A stretch of 42,470 nucleotides of DNA from Thermoplasmatales archaeon (GCA_026127935.1 JAJSLL010000015.1:1-42470), one strand, 5' to 3'; shown: positions 8,631-17,361, counted from the first letter of the stretch. Notes: generated from the sequence alone by a model not told the origin. Translations and numbers: made by a program.

Positions 8631-9161
8631 ATGGAAGACGAAGTCTCTAACAGAATGGAAGCACTCCTGATTGCAACCGTTACCCCTCTCGCGAAGAATG
8701 AAATCTCAACCGCACTATCTGTGGATTTGAAAACGGTCGAGAAATCACTAAGATTGTTAAAGAAGAGATATAATGATACTTCCCTCGAACTCAAAATTAT
8801 GGGAAGGAAATACAAGATAGGGGTGCGGGACAAGTATAGTGAAGTTGCTTTCAAATACTCGGAGAGTGAAATAGACAAGGGAGAACTCGAAATCATTGGT
8901 CTGCTATTCAGGAAAGGTAGAACGTACATTTCGCACGTTGAGAGACTTCGTGGAAGGAAGGCAGAAGAAGAGTTAGATCATCTCAGCAAACTGGGATTAG
9001 TAGAGATTGTCCCCAAAGGAAGGAGAAGATTGGTAAAACTCACGAGAACGTTCTTCTCCAAATACGGAAAGCAGCTCAAAGAGAGGATTAAGGTGGAGGG
9101 AGTCCCGATTGTACCCGGACCCCAGGAAGACCCTAATCAGGAAGATAAGGTGACAGGTTGA
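8631..9161 (+). CDS. scpB: segregation and condensation protein ScpB
   Basis: This 176-residue protein has the ScpB pattern: an N-terminal winged helix starting NRMEALLIATVTPLAKNEIS, a second segment LELKIMGRKYKIGV, and a second winged helix with GELEIIGLLFRKGRTYISHV and LVEIVPKGRRRLVKLT. ScpB works with ScpA and SMC in chromosome condensation and segregation. No scpA or smc is in the window. The start is set by the TATA box at 8602-8609. Its stop overlaps the purD start by four bases (TTGA), so the two genes are translationally coupled although their functions are unrelated. The C-terminus is acidic and probably disordered. Confidence 0.83.
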   Translation: MEDEVSNRMEALLIATVTPLAKNEISTALSVDLKTVEKSLRLLKKRYNDTSLELKIMGRKYKIGVRDKYSEVAFKYSESEIDKGELEIIGLLFRKGRTYISHVERLRGRKAEEELDHLSKLGLVEIVPKGRRRLVKLTRTFFSKYGKQLKERIKVEGVPIVPGPQEDPNQEDKVTG

Positions 9162-10471
9162 GGGCACTCCTCATAGGGGGAGGAGGAAGAGAGCACGCAA
9201 TTGGTCTTTCGATACTGAAGTCCGGAACGGAACTGGTGGTGATTTCACCAAACAGGAACCCGGGTCTTATGAGGATAGCGAAGGAAGTAATTATTGGCAA
9301 TGAAAACGACAAAGAGTTTGTGCTTGAAAATGCATTGAGAGTCGAGCCCGATTATGTTTTTATTGGCCCGGAGGCACCCCTTGCTAGTGGTGTTTCAGAC
9401 ATCCTCTTTGAAAATAAATTAAAGGTTTTTGCTCCATCTTCCTCTGCTGCTAGACTTGAAACGTCCAAAGCCTTCTGCAGACGTTTCATGACGGAAAATA
9501 GACTGAAGGGCAATATAGAGAGTACTTCATTCTCGGACCCTATGAAGGCGAAGGATTTCATCGAACAGATCGACTACGATTTTGTAATCAAACCTGATGG
9601 ACTTACTGGGGGCAAGGGAGTCATGGTTCAAGGAGTTCATTTCCTTACCAAGAAGGAAGGGATTGAGATCGCGCAAGATTACTTGCTTGCTGAAAACCAG
9701 ACTCTTTTGATAGAAAAGAAAGTGGAGGGAGAAGAGTTTAGCCTGCAGGGATTTGTCCACGACAAAGAAGTTGTTTTCTTGCCAATTGTCCAAGACTACA
9801 AGAGGGCGTTGGAAGGCGACAAGGGACCGAATACAGGAGGGATGGGGGCCATATGTTTTTCGGAAAGGGGGCTGCCTTTTATCGATCCTAAAACAGTTCT
9901 GGAAGCTAAAGCAATTCTAAAACAACTCATAACTAAATTTTCTGAAAAGGTGGCCGACTACGTAGGTCCAATATTCGGGGGTTTCATAGCCACTTCAGAG
10001 GGACCAAAACTTCTTGAGATTAATGCAAGACTCGGTGATCCTGAAGCAATAAATGCCCTGTCTCTCACGAAGAATTCGATAATGGATATCGCTGTTTCCA
10101 TGTTCCACAATCAGGTTCCTAAATTGGAATTTGAAAACAAGATAAATGTACTTAGATACCTAGTTCCTAAAGGATATGGCACTAAGTCAGTTCCATCCAC
10201 AATCAAGCTCGATGAAGAAGGGCTCGTGTTAAAGGGTATCAAGACGTTCTATGCTTCGGTGAACCTAAAAGGAAAAATGTTGGAGCAAACGTCATCGAGG
10301 TCGCTGGCACTGCTTTCTGAGGGAGAAGACCTCGAGGAGGTAAATGGAAGGTTCGACGGCCTCTCTTCCATGATTAGAGGTGAATACTCGATGAGAAATG
10401 ACATTGGCACAGAAATGATGATAGAGAAAAAGAAGAATTTTATGATCTCTCTTACTGGCGGAAGAGCCTGA
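9158..10471 (+). CDS. purD: phosphoribosylamine-glycine ligase (GAR synthetase)
   Basis: The 437-residue ATP-grasp enzyme makes glycinamide ribonucleotide from phosphoribosylamine, glycine and ATP in purine synthesis. It begins with the diagnostic MRALLIGGGGREHAIG. It contains KPDGLTGGKGVMV (about 144-156) in the ATP-grasp domain, GPNTGGMGA and the metal-binding LLEINARLGDPEA. Length matches the family. The start codon is TTG (9158), supported by a Shine-Dalgarno-like AGGTGA (9148-9153) and by the family N-terminus beginning exactly there. It overlaps scpB by four bases. Its 3' end overlaps the convergent nep1 gene by 20 bases. Confidence 0.95.
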   Translation: MRALLIGGGGREHAIGLSILKSGTELVVISPNRNPGLMRIAKEVIIGNENDKEFVLENALRVEPDYVFIGPEAPLASGVSDILFENKLKVFAPSSSAARLETSKAFCRRFMTENRLKGNIESTSFSDPMKAKDFIEQIDYDFVIKPDGLTGGKGVMVQGVHFLTKKEGIEIAQDYLLAENQTLLIEKKVEGEEFSLQGFVHDKEVVFLPIVQDYKRALEGDKGPNTGGMGAICFSERGLPFIDPKTVLEAKAILKQLITKFSEKVADYVGPIFGGFIATSEGPKLLEINARLGDPEAINALSLTKNSIMDIAVSMFHNQVPKLEFENKINVLRYLVPKGYGTKSVPSTIKLDEEGLVLKGIKTFYASVNLKGKMLEQTSSRSLALLSEGEDLEEVNGRFDGLSSMIRGEYSMRNDIGTEMMIEKKKNFMISLTGGRA

Positions 10472-11054
10472 AGTGAAGCAGTTCCAAAATGGCTGGAACA
10501 GTCACTTCGCGTTCATAAATAGTGAACTTCCTCATATTTCCAAGGTTGGATTTAAAATCCCCTTCTGGAAACCCCCCTATAACATAATTGAGTTCACCGT
10601 TCATCACGAGCCCAGTTGACCCTTTCGGATGCAAGACTACAGTATTCCCAAGGATACCATTTCCCTCCAGGTACTCCAGTAGTGTCATGGTCTTTGGACG
10701 ACCTGATAATATTTCTTCCACCTTATCGGTAAAATCAGAGTATCCAGGTCCAACATTTCTAAAATTATCTTTTTCTATAATCACATTTTGCTTTGTGTGA
10801 ATGGCATATTTCACTTTCAATGAATCATTGATGGTGGATTCCTCGTTTAAGCGTACAAATGAATAAGCAATGTGAGGGAAACCAATTCTCCCTGCCTCAT
10901 TGGGGAGCTTTTTCCTGATCGAGTTTCCCATTAGGTAATTATCTAGAAGTATGTTGTCTTTGCCTACCCTCTTAAGTACCTTCCTGACCTCCTCTTCCTC
11001 CTTTAGTAATTCGGGAACCAGCTCTAGTTCAGCATCCGCTAATACGATGAGCAT
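10452..11054 (-). CDS. nep1: Nep1/Emg1 16S rRNA pseudouridine N1-methyltransferase
   Basis: The 200-residue SPOUT-class enzyme methylates a pseudouridine in 16S rRNA during small-subunit assembly. Evidence is the N-terminal MLIVLADAELELVPELL, then LLDNYL..NSIRKKLPNEAGRIGFPHI (the region that in Nep1 binds rRNA), KYAIHTKQNVII and the SAM-knot motif YVIGGFPEGDF near the end. Length is close to archaeal Nep1 (about 200-220). The ATG follows directly on the stop of the upstream 95-residue gene (TAG ATG), so the two are an operon and translation is coupled. It converges with purD. Confidence 0.88.
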   Translation of the reverse strand: MLIVLADAELELVPELLKEEEEVRKVLKRVGKDNILLDNYLMGNSIRKKLPNEAGRIGFPHIAYSFVRLNEESTINDSLKVKYAIHTKQNVIIEKDNFRNVGPGYSDFTDKVEEILSGRPKTMTLLEYLEGNGILGNTVVLHPKGSTGLVMNGELNYVIGGFPEGDFKSNLGNMRKFTIYEREVTVPAILELLHFRLFRQ

Positions 11055-11342
11055 CTAACCGAAAATTGAACCAAAGCTGTCATTCACGTTCTGTCTCTCC
11101 TTTTCTATCATTTCTTCTATTTTCTTGGACTTAACATCGTCCACTTTCTCCGATATTTTTGAAAGCTCCCCTCTCGCAACTTTCAGGCGATCTTCTGTTC
11201 CCTCTAGAATCAGATACTGATATCCTTCTTCCCCAAGTATCGAAGAATCCTTTATTGTGATCGAGAGCCTGAACACTTGATCTATTGCAAGAATCTTCTC
11301 CATGTCTGGTTTCTTCGCAAGAGGAACCTTGTATATATCCAT
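11055..11342 (-). CDS. small conserved-looking protein upstream of nep1
   Basis: A 95-residue soluble protein: an N-terminal alpha/beta part (MDIYKVPLAKKPDMEKILAI, then FRLSITIKDSS and GYQYLILEGTEDRLKVARGE) followed by a charged helix (KKIEEMIEKERQNVND). The strand-helix layout suggests a ferredoxin-like small-molecule or RNA-binding fold, but I do not recognise the family. Its stop codon abuts the nep1 start, so it may serve in rRNA maturation or simply share the operon. Codon pattern and clean coupling support it as real. Confidence 0.7.
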   Translation of the reverse strand: MDIYKVPLAKKPDMEKILAIDQVFRLSITIKDSSILGEEGYQYLILEGTEDRLKVARGELSKISEKVDDVKSKKIEEMIEKERQNVNDSFGSIFG

Positions 11343-11366
11343 AATACCCCCAAGAATAATTCCTAA

Positions 11367-12836
11367 TTATTCTTTTTCGAGTTTTTCGATCCATCTCTTC
11401 CTTGAATAAATTATCAGTGATCCGACAACTATCACTAATGCGGACGTCGAAACCATCAGGCCGATTAGTGGCATTTTGTTAAAGGTTCCTTCGAAAGGAA
11501 CCACGGATAAGGAAAGGGTGCCTTGACCTGTTCCATTTGTGGTAAAAGAGATTATCGTCTCATTCGCAGTTCGAGTCACTGTGTAATTTCCGCCGTTAGA
11601 TCCCACTCCCTTGAGTGAGAAGCTCGAAACTGAATAGTTGCCCTGAATGACAATTACGAACTTCTGTGAACTGTTCTGTATGAATTGGAAATCCAGTGTA
11701 CCGCGTTCGAAAGATAGGTTTTGAGATGTCACATTCGACGAAAACGGAACGAAATAAGCTTGGTTATTTATGAAAATTTCCGTAGATGCGTTACCAAGAT
11801 GACCATTGCTGTTGTTGGGCGGACCGTTGGTAGAATGGAATGAGGGTAGGAATCTTATCAACACAAAACTGATTGGAGAATTCACTTCAAGGGTTGAGTT
11901 TACGACAGACACTCTGCCATATATGTCCACATACCCCAGTGTTTCGGCCCCTCTGTTGATCTTGAGGATGTGTTCTTCGTAGAATGGGATGATGGAGTGC
12001 GGTAATGGATCGTAGTTAGAATTAACCACCTGCAACGATTCACGATCCGAAGTGCCGAACCTGAATCCGTCCGAGAGAGTTATATTAATAGAACTATCAA
12101 ATCCCTGGAGGTACATTGTGGGAAATAGTCCATCCGAAGCCAGAATGCTTGTACTACCGGGCACCGAAAAATCTTTGGTGCTGAAGGATAAGAGAGTACT
12201 TTCAGAACTTGAAATGTTTGAAATTATCGCAACAGATGAATCTTGATTTATTAAGGAATAGTCCTTGATTTCACCGTTTGCATAGACAAAGCTGGAGTAG
12301 TTGCCGATGAAAGAGTAACCGTTGAATTGCATGCTGTTTTGGTTAAAATTGAAGTTGGATATTGGCGCGCTCATGTACGAAATGGCAAAGTGTTGGAGGA
12401 AACTCGAGCCACTAATTGAAAGTTGATTCGCGCTTTCCGATATTTTACCAGTAGTGAATAGTGTTCCAAGATAGTTTGATTGGTAAAAATACACATATTC
12501 TAAGACTGACGACGAGTATGAAAAATTGCCAACTGACGAAAAAGAAATCGCAGGTGTGATAGTGACATTACTCACTCCCTGCCAAAAGAGGGAAATCATG
12601 CTGTCGTCGTTAACATATGGTTGGGTTAAGCTAGAAGACGTTCCAGTGACATTGAAATACTTGAACACCTCGACCGTCTGACTGTTGACATGGACAGTGA
12701 AATTCGAAATACCGTTCGTTGTGTTGTTGTAATCATCGAAAGAGGTAACAGAGTTGATCCCAGATGCATTGGGCAGAGATATCCCAGAAAGCAGCATCAG
12801 GGAAGCCACTATTAACGCAACGACGAAGTATCTCAT
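11367..12836 (-). CDS. membrane-anchored surface protein
   Basis: This 489-residue protein has an N-terminal signal sequence (MRYFVVALIVASLMLLSGIS...NASG). A long extracellular part, rich in Ser, Asn, Thr and NxS/T sites (possible N-glycosylation), follows, and near the C-terminus there is one membrane helix (LIGLMVSTSALVIVVGSLII) with a basic tail (YSRKRWIEKLEKE). The topology is that of an archaeal cell-surface protein anchored by its C-terminus. No enzymatic motif is visible. A minus-strand TATA-like TTTAATATA (12856-12864) is 24 nt before the ATG, giving a leaderless mRNA. It is probably not in one operon with the downstream 95-residue gene, since it has its own promoter, though only 24 nt separate them. 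Confidence 0.75.
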   Translation of the reverse strand: MRYFVVALIVASLMLLSGISLPNASGINSVTSFDDYNNTTNGISNFTVHVNSQTVEVFKYFNVTGTSSSLTQPYVNDDSMISLFWQGVSNVTITPAISFSSVGNFSYSSSVLEYVYFYQSNYLGTLFTTGKISESANQLSISGSSFLQHFAISYMSAPISNFNFNQNSMQFNGYSFIGNYSSFVYANGEIKDYSLINQDSSVAIISNISSSESTLLSFSTKDFSVPGSTSILASDGLFPTMYLQGFDSSINITLSDGFRFGTSDRESLQVVNSNYDPLPHSIIPFYEEHILKINRGAETLGYVDIYGRVSVVNSTLEVNSPISFVLIRFLPSFHSTNGPPNNSNGHLGNASTEIFINNQAYFVPFSSNVTSQNLSFERGTLDFQFIQNSSQKFVIVIQGNYSVSSFSLKGVGSNGGNYTVTRTANETIISFTTNGTGQGTLSLSVVPFEGTFNKMPLIGLMVSTSALVIVVGSLIIYSRKRWIEKLEKE

Positions 12837-12938
12837 TTATTTTGAATATTAAATCTATATTAAAGCTATCTGATACAAAATTCGAAATGGTAAAGAAGAG
12901 TTATTATTCGTTGCGTCGATAAAGGTGAAGGTGAAATT

Positions 12939-13808
12939 GTGCCTGGATCTATAAAAGTCAATCAACCTCCTCCAAAAGCTCCGGTAGATTTCAAGATTAG
13001 CACGGAGAACGAGAACATCAAGAACATCAGCAATGTGCTGGTAGTAATGAGCGGGAAAGGTGGAGTGGGAAAATCCACTGTTTCAGCGAATCTGGCAGTA
13101 GAATTATCTGAAAGAGGGTTTCAGGTTGGGCTCGTGGATGCGGATATGCACGGACCAGACATTCCACAGATGCTTGGCTTGGTGGATGATAAACCGGTCA
13201 TGAACGATGATAAGAAAATTGTCCCTGTCAATTATAGCAACAACCTGAGGGTAATCTCAATAGAATACTTCCTTCCATCAAGAGACACCCCTGTTATATG
13301 GAGGGGTGCTCTGAAACACAAAATGATAGAACAGTTCGTGAAGGACATTGCCTGGGAGAAGCTTGATTTTCTTATATTTGATCTTCCACCCGGGACGGGA
13401 GATGAGGCTCTTTCTATCGTTCAGTTGATTCCTAAGGTGACTGGATTTGTGATCGTAGGGACCCCTCAGGAAGTAGCCATGATAGATGTAAGGAAAGCAA
13501 TCAATTTCGCCAAACAGCTAAACGCCCCTGTGATCGGACTCGTCGAAAATATGAGCGGGTTCGTGTGCCCCCATTGTGGAAAGACGACATATATCTTCAA
13601 GAAGGGGACGGGGGAAAAAATTGCAAGGGAGTTCGGCATAAACTTCCTTGGTTCCATGCCGTTGGAGCCATCCGTAGTCGAAGACGGCGATGACGGTACT
13701 CCTATGGTGCTTTCTCACCCTGAGAGCAGCAGTTCAAAGAGTTTTAAATCGATCGTGGACGAAGTCCTGAAATACCCAGGGATTGTAAAAAAGTCTGAAT
13801 CATCATAG
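12939..13808 (+). CDS. Mrp/NBP35-type iron-sulfur cluster carrier ATPase
   Basis: This 289-residue P-loop ATPase of the Mrp/ApbC/NBP35 group holds and transfers 4Fe-4S clusters to apoproteins. It shows the deviant Walker A GKGGVGKS (39-46), DADMHGPDIP (68-77), FDLPPGTGDE (148-156) and the cluster-binding pair CPHC (Cys 210 and 213). The first about 30 residues are a proline-rich tail. The start is GTG (12939), four bases after AGGTGA. Typical archaeal length. The following ABC gene is 29 bases away and may be cotranscribed; no functional link is evident. Confidence 0.9.
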   Translation: MPGSIKVNQPPPKAPVDFKISTENENIKNISNVLVVMSGKGGVGKSTVSANLAVELSERGFQVGLVDADMHGPDIPQMLGLVDDKPVMNDDKKIVPVNYSNNLRVISIEYFLPSRDTPVIWRGALKHKMIEQFVKDIAWEKLDFLIFDLPPGTGDEALSIVQLIPKVTGFVIVGTPQEVAMIDVRKAINFAKQLNAPVIGLVENMSGFVCPHCGKTTYIFKKGTGEKIAREFGINFLGSMPLEPSVVEDGDDGTPMVLSHPESSSSKSFKSIVDEVLKYPGIVKKSESS

Positions 13809-13837
13809 AGTGGGGCATCGCTACAAGAAGGTAGAAG

Positions 13838-14752
13838 ATGAGAATTCAAACTTTTGATCTCTCGAAGACGTACGAAAAGAAGAACACCGCTCTAAAAAAC
13901 CTGACCCTGGATCTGAATCTTAACGGCATCTTTTCCATAATTGGGAGGAATGGGGCAGGGAAAACTACCTTTGTCAGGATCATGTCAACCGAGTTAATGC
14001 CGACTTCTGGAAACGGGTTCATCAACGAAATGGACGTGGTGAGTCAGGCAACAGAGGTGAGACAACAAATAGCGGTGGTTCCCCAGGAAGCACGCCCACT
14101 TCCGTGGCTGACACCCTTGCAAACAGTCAGCTCCTACTTGATGTGGAGAGGCTATTCTTACAGGGAAGCCAACGAGAAAGGGAAGGAAGCACTCAGAGAA
14201 CTCGGCCTAGAAGGAAAGGAACGGGAGAAGAGCAGAAAACTCTCCGGAGGTCAGAAGAGGAAGTTGATGGTAGCTACTGTCATATCCAGCGAGGCTCCTG
14301 TAGTTTTTCTTGATGAACCCACGACCGGGCTTGATTATCTTTCCAGAAAAGAGCTCTGGCAGCTGCTTTCCAAGATGAAGAAGGATAGACTGATAATACT
14401 CACGACTCACTACCTGGAAGAGGCTGAGATACTCGGGGACCAGATAATGATTCTCGACAGCGGGAAGCTAGTCGACATTGGGAAGATAGATGACTTGAGG
14501 GCCAAAGTGAAACTTCCCTACGTTCTAAAAGTCTATTCAGATAATTTCAAGATAGAAGACAATGAACTACAGGTCCACCCCGTTTCAGAAAAGGAGACGT
14601 TCGTTTACGGTTCTGCGACGAAGATCTACGGGCTTATGCCGTATCTGGTGACGAACAAGATGAAGTTCACGGTCGAGGAGGCATCTCTCAGCAACATTTT
14701 CGAACAGTACCTTGGAGGGGAGGAAGGGGAGAATGAAAAGGAAGATTGGTAG
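13838..14752 (+). CDS. ABC transporter ATP-binding protein
   Basis: The 304-residue ATPase has Walker A GRNGAGKTT (about 36-44), a Q-loop in VVPQEARPLPW, signature LSGGQ (about 135-139), Walker B VVFLDEP and switch His in TTHYLEEAE. The C-terminal 90 residues (from LPYVLKVYSD) form the extra domain found in multidrug or polysaccharide exporter (DrrA/CcmA-like) ATPases. It overlaps the permease gene that follows, so the two form an export ABC system of ABC-2 type. A PadR regulator gene lies just downstream and may control it. Substrate unknown. Confidence 0.9.
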   Translation: MRIQTFDLSKTYEKKNTALKNLTLDLNLNGIFSIIGRNGAGKTTFVRIMSTELMPTSGNGFINEMDVVSQATEVRQQIAVVPQEARPLPWLTPLQTVSSYLMWRGYSYREANEKGKEALRELGLEGKEREKSRKLSGGQKRKLMVATVISSEAPVVFLDEPTTGLDYLSRKELWQLLSKMKKDRLIILTTHYLEEAEILGDQIMILDSGKLVDIGKIDDLRAKVKLPYVLKVYSDNFKIEDNELQVHPVSEKETFVYGSATKIYGLMPYLVTNKMKFTVEEASLSNIFEQYLGGEEGENEKEDW

Positions 14753-15476
14753 CCAAATACTCGCCTCGATACTTGTCAATTCTGTGTATGCAATGATAAA
14801 CTACCCCGTTGTACTGATAAATACGCTTCTGGCACCGCTAGCCATTCTGGCAGTGGTCACGTTTGCAAGCAAGGGAGCACTTCTACCTGTCGCTGCTGTG
14901 GGTGCACTTATCATGAACATGGTTTCGAGCGGGACATCACTCCAGCAGGACTTATCCCACCTGAAGAATGATATGAGATTACAAGACATGATAGTCAGTT
15001 CCCCCACTACCTCTCTGGTTTACATAGTAGGAATGGCAATATCGGAGATTGTTTATTCTATTCCAACTCTCGCGTTTCTGGTTATTTTGAACTTGATTTT
15101 TGTAAAGATAACACTGCTAGGAGGGCTCATCATCTTCCTGGATATGGCGACGATTTTCACTTTCTCGATTTCACTTGGGTTCTACTTGTCCACATTTACC
15201 TCGGACATCATACAGTCCTGGGGATTTTCTGGTATCTTATCCCCCCTGTTGACTACCATTCCACCAGTCTACTACCCCATAACCTACATCCCATATCCAT
15301 ACAGGTATCTGGCATACCTTTCGCCAACTACTTATGCATCCGAAATCGCACAGAGCCAGACCGGTTTCTTTAACCCGGGAGTTGCTGGATTTTCAACAGC
15401 TTGGATAGTGTTACTCGCCATAACGGGTGCGCTCACTTATTTAGCCCTCAAGAGATCAAGGTGGAGAGAGATTTAA
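14733..15476 (+). CDS. ABC-2 type permease
   Basis: A 247-residue protein with six predicted membrane segments (for example YPVVLINTLLAPLAILAVV and AWIVLLAITGALTYLAL) fits the ABC-2 permease family. It pairs with the ATPase upstream to form an exporter. I chose the ATG at 14733, preceded by the purine-rich GGAGGGGAGG (14715-14724), over a TTG at 14712. It overlaps the ATPase gene by 20 bases. The loop with PPVYYPITYIPYPYRYL before the last helices is typical of ABC-2 permeases. Confidence 0.85.
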   Translation: MKRKIGSQILASILVNSVYAMINYPVVLINTLLAPLAILAVVTFASKGALLPVAAVGALIMNMVSSGTSLQQDLSHLKNDMRLQDMIVSSPTTSLVYIVGMAISEIVYSIPTLAFLVILNLIFVKITLLGGLIIFLDMATIFTFSISLGFYLSTFTSDIIQSWGFSGILSPLLTTIPPVYYPITYIPYPYRYLAYLSPTTYASEIAQSQTGFFNPGVAGFSTAWIVLLAITGALTYLALKRSRWREI

Positions 15477-15539
15477 ACCAAAAAGGTCACTGACCGGATT
15501 CAACCTTATATATTATAGATAATTGAGTTAATAGCATCG

Positions 15540-15926
15540 ATGAAAGAGGAGAAGAGAGGAAGAACTTTCAAAGGATTCATTTCGCTTATAGTGTTGAGGA
15601 CACTCTGGAATGAACCTGGTTATGGATATAACCTGGAAAAAGAAATCAATAGGGGACTGGGGGTGAAACTCTCAAACGGTGAAATATACTCAGTTTTGAG
15701 GAACATGGAGATAAGGGGACTGATAAAGTACAAGGGGAAACGTCAGGAAGGGAAAAAGAGGAAGTATTACGAAATAAGCAGCGAGGGCAAGCAGTATCTC
15801 CAGGAACAGGTAGAGAATATGGAAGTGGCATTGCCCGCAATAGAGGAGATCATAGTATTTGTAAATTCTAATTCAAGCAGAGGAAAAGAAGGATCGGAAT
15901 TGGAACCCTCTTGCAAAAACGAATGA
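15540..15926 (+). CDS. PadR-family transcriptional regulator
   Basis: The 128-residue winged-helix protein shows the PadR pattern: ISLIVLRTLWNEPGYGYNLEKEI, then NGEIYSVLRNMEIRGLI, then the wing KRKYYEISSEGKQYL. PadR proteins usually repress transporters in response to a toxic ligand. It lies directly after the ABC exporter pair, so control of that exporter is a fair inference. A TATA-like TTATATATTATAG (15505-15517) lies about 30 nt before the ATG. Its stop overlaps an ATG of the next frame, but the next gene seems to start further in, from its own promoter. Confidence 0.85.
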   Translation: MKEEKRGRTFKGFISLIVLRTLWNEPGYGYNLEKEINRGLGVKLSNGEIYSVLRNMEIRGLIKYKGKRQEGKKRKYYEISSEGKQYLQEQVENMEVALPAIEEIIVFVNSNSSRGKEGSELEPSCKNE

Positions 15927-15937
15927 AATATATAAAA
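15927..15937 (+). promoter_or_regulatory. TATA box inside the padR-EF overlap
   Basis: AATATATAAAAG, a near-consensus archaeal TATA box, lies just after the padR stop. It is centred about 24 nt before the GTG at 15956, the usual distance for a leaderless transcript. It decides the start of the following gene. Confidence 0.7.
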
Positions 15938-15955
15938 GCAGTGAATTCTAAACTT

Positions 15956-16870
15956 GTGAATCAAACAGTTTTGTTCTACGGTGATGAAGACATCCTTAAG
16001 TCTCTCGCGAAAAAGGGATCTGAGACGGATATAAGATTCTACAATACCAAGATATCCGGTAACGAAATTACGTTTCTCTATCCATTCAAATTCCCAGAGA
16101 GAATACAGACGCTACTTAATGCTGCGTCAGTTTCCAATAAGGCAATTCTGGCAGTGAATGAACTGGACAAGAGTGTGGGGGAATTCCTTCTCACGCTTGA
16201 TTATCATGGAATAAAGAATCTTGGTGTAATAGCGGTACCGCAGGTGTTGGAACATATACAAAAGATAGCAGGCGCGATGGGAATCTCTGTTGACGCCATG
16301 AGTCAAAAGTACGAAGATGTCGAAAGATTTTCACTTCTCCCAGTGACTCCAGCAAAGCATGAAAACCTAGTCGTGTTGGACCAGAGCTTCCAAGTGAAGG
16401 GAGTTGGTACCGTCAGCCTTGGGTTCTTATTGGGAGGACAAATCAAGAAACACATGGTCATGAAAGCATACCCTTCCGGCAAGACGGTCGATATAAAAAG
16501 CATACAAATAATGGACGTTGACATGGAAACGGCAGAACCATTCTCGAGGGTAGGACTTGCCTACAGGAACGTCGAAGTGGATGATGTGCCAAAGGGTACC
16601 ATTCTCTACTCCAAAGAAGGGGTAGAATTCACTGACAGTATATGGCTTGAAGTCAGAACAAATCCAACGGTGAAAGTAGTGCCCTCCGTTGGGGAAAAAA
16701 TTCAGCTGAACTTCCTTTTCAACAACATCAATGCTGAAATCTCTGACATCTCAGAAGGAAAGTATCTGATAGATGTCGACAAAAAGGTACCTGTAATAGA
16801 CGAAATATTCTCGATAACTTCTCTCAACTCGAGTCCGAGAGTAATAGGAGCTGGGAAACCTGGAAATTGA
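15956..16870 (+). CDS. EF-1A/EF-Tu-like protein with degenerate GTPase region
   Basis: A 304-residue protein has an N-terminal domain resembling the elongation-factor G domain but without the GxxxxGK(S/T), DxxG and NKxD motifs. It begins NQTVLFYGDEDILKSLAKKG. A beta-barrel like EF-Tu domain 2 follows (FQVKGVGTVSLGFLLGGQI, then PSGKTVDIKSIQIMDVDME), then a third barrel. Archaea carry such catalytically dead EF-Tu/SelB-like paralogues; their job is not established. The start is GTG 15956 because a near-consensus TATA box is centred 24 nt upstream. In-frame TTG 15911 and ATG 15923 lie upstream of or on that box. Its 3' end overlaps the Pcc1-like frame. Confidence 0.8.
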   Translation: MNQTVLFYGDEDILKSLAKKGSETDIRFYNTKISGNEITFLYPFKFPERIQTLLNAASVSNKAILAVNELDKSVGEFLLTLDYHGIKNLGVIAVPQVLEHIQKIAGAMGISVDAMSQKYEDVERFSLLPVTPAKHENLVVLDQSFQVKGVGTVSLGFLLGGQIKKHMVMKAYPSGKTVDIKSIQIMDVDMETAEPFSRVGLAYRNVEVDDVPKGTILYSKEGVEFTDSIWLEVRTNPTVKVVPSVGEKIQLNFLFNNINAEISDISEGKYLIDVDKKVPVIDEIFSITSLNSSPRVIGAGKPGN

Positions 16871-17087
16871 AGTCAGGTTAAAGGTCAAAGGAACCGAGGC
16901 AGACAACATCATAAGGGCAATAAATGCGGATCACGCGAGATACATAAAGTGTAAGAAAACGAAAGATGGGTATTCGTGTTCCGTAACAGGTCAAACGAAC
17001 GACGTGAGGAAGACCGTCAACGAGTTCTTGGAATCTATCTTATACCTAGAAAAGGTATCCGAAAGCCTTGATGCCCGAGTGGGGTAG
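16860..17087 (+). CDS. Pcc1-like KEOPS subunit, non-standard start
   Basis: A frame of 75 residues reads LEIEVRLKVKGTEADNIIRA and ends with TVNEFLESILYLEKVSESLD. This beta-alpha-beta-beta-alpha pattern and size match Pcc1, the small dimerising subunit of the KEOPS complex that makes t6A in tRNA. No ATG, GTG or TTG exists in frame: a stop lies at 16845-16847 and the first good residue follows. CTG (16860), nine bases after a GGAG (16847-16850), is the best candidate; ATT at 16866 is the alternative. Its 5' end overlaps the EF-like gene by 11 bases. Its stop (17085-17087) lies inside the tRNA-Arg gene, so the two share 15 bases. Family assignment is by pattern and length. Confidence 0.68.
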   Translation: MEIEVRLKVKGTEADNIIRAINADHARYIKCKKTKDGYSCSVTGQTNDVRKTVNEFLESILYLEKVSESLDARVG

Positions 17088-17147
17088 TTTGGATTATCCT
17101 AGAGGCCTGCGGAGCCTCAGACCTGGGTTCGAATCCCAGCTCGGGCG
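17073..17147 (+). tRNA. tRNA-Arg (anticodon GCG)
   Basis: The 75-nt cloverleaf has acceptor stem GCCCGAG/CTCGGGC with discriminator G. The anticodon stem is GAGGC/GCCTC with loop CTGCGGA, giving anticodon GCG for CGC/CGU codons. The T arm is CTGGG-TTCGAAT-CCCAG. The D arm (GGGT...TCCT) is weak. CCA is not encoded and there is no intron. Its first 15 bases are also the last codons of the Pcc1-like gene. The peptide-A-B-C module starts downstream. Confidence 0.95.
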
Positions 17148-17361
17148 TCCCACCTTGATCCTGATCTTGAGTTTCTATCCCTCCTGATTTTCCGCAAAAC
17201 CGAGCCAGAACCAGTAGAAGAGAGTAACCTTATTATGAAGAACCTCAACGGTAAACGAGAATTGGGACCGTCATTGAAAGAGCATATCCACGAATGAATA
17301 AATGCAAAACATTGAGAATTAAGGTTCCAGAAAACTACCAGAATTCAAGGTCTCTCCACAG

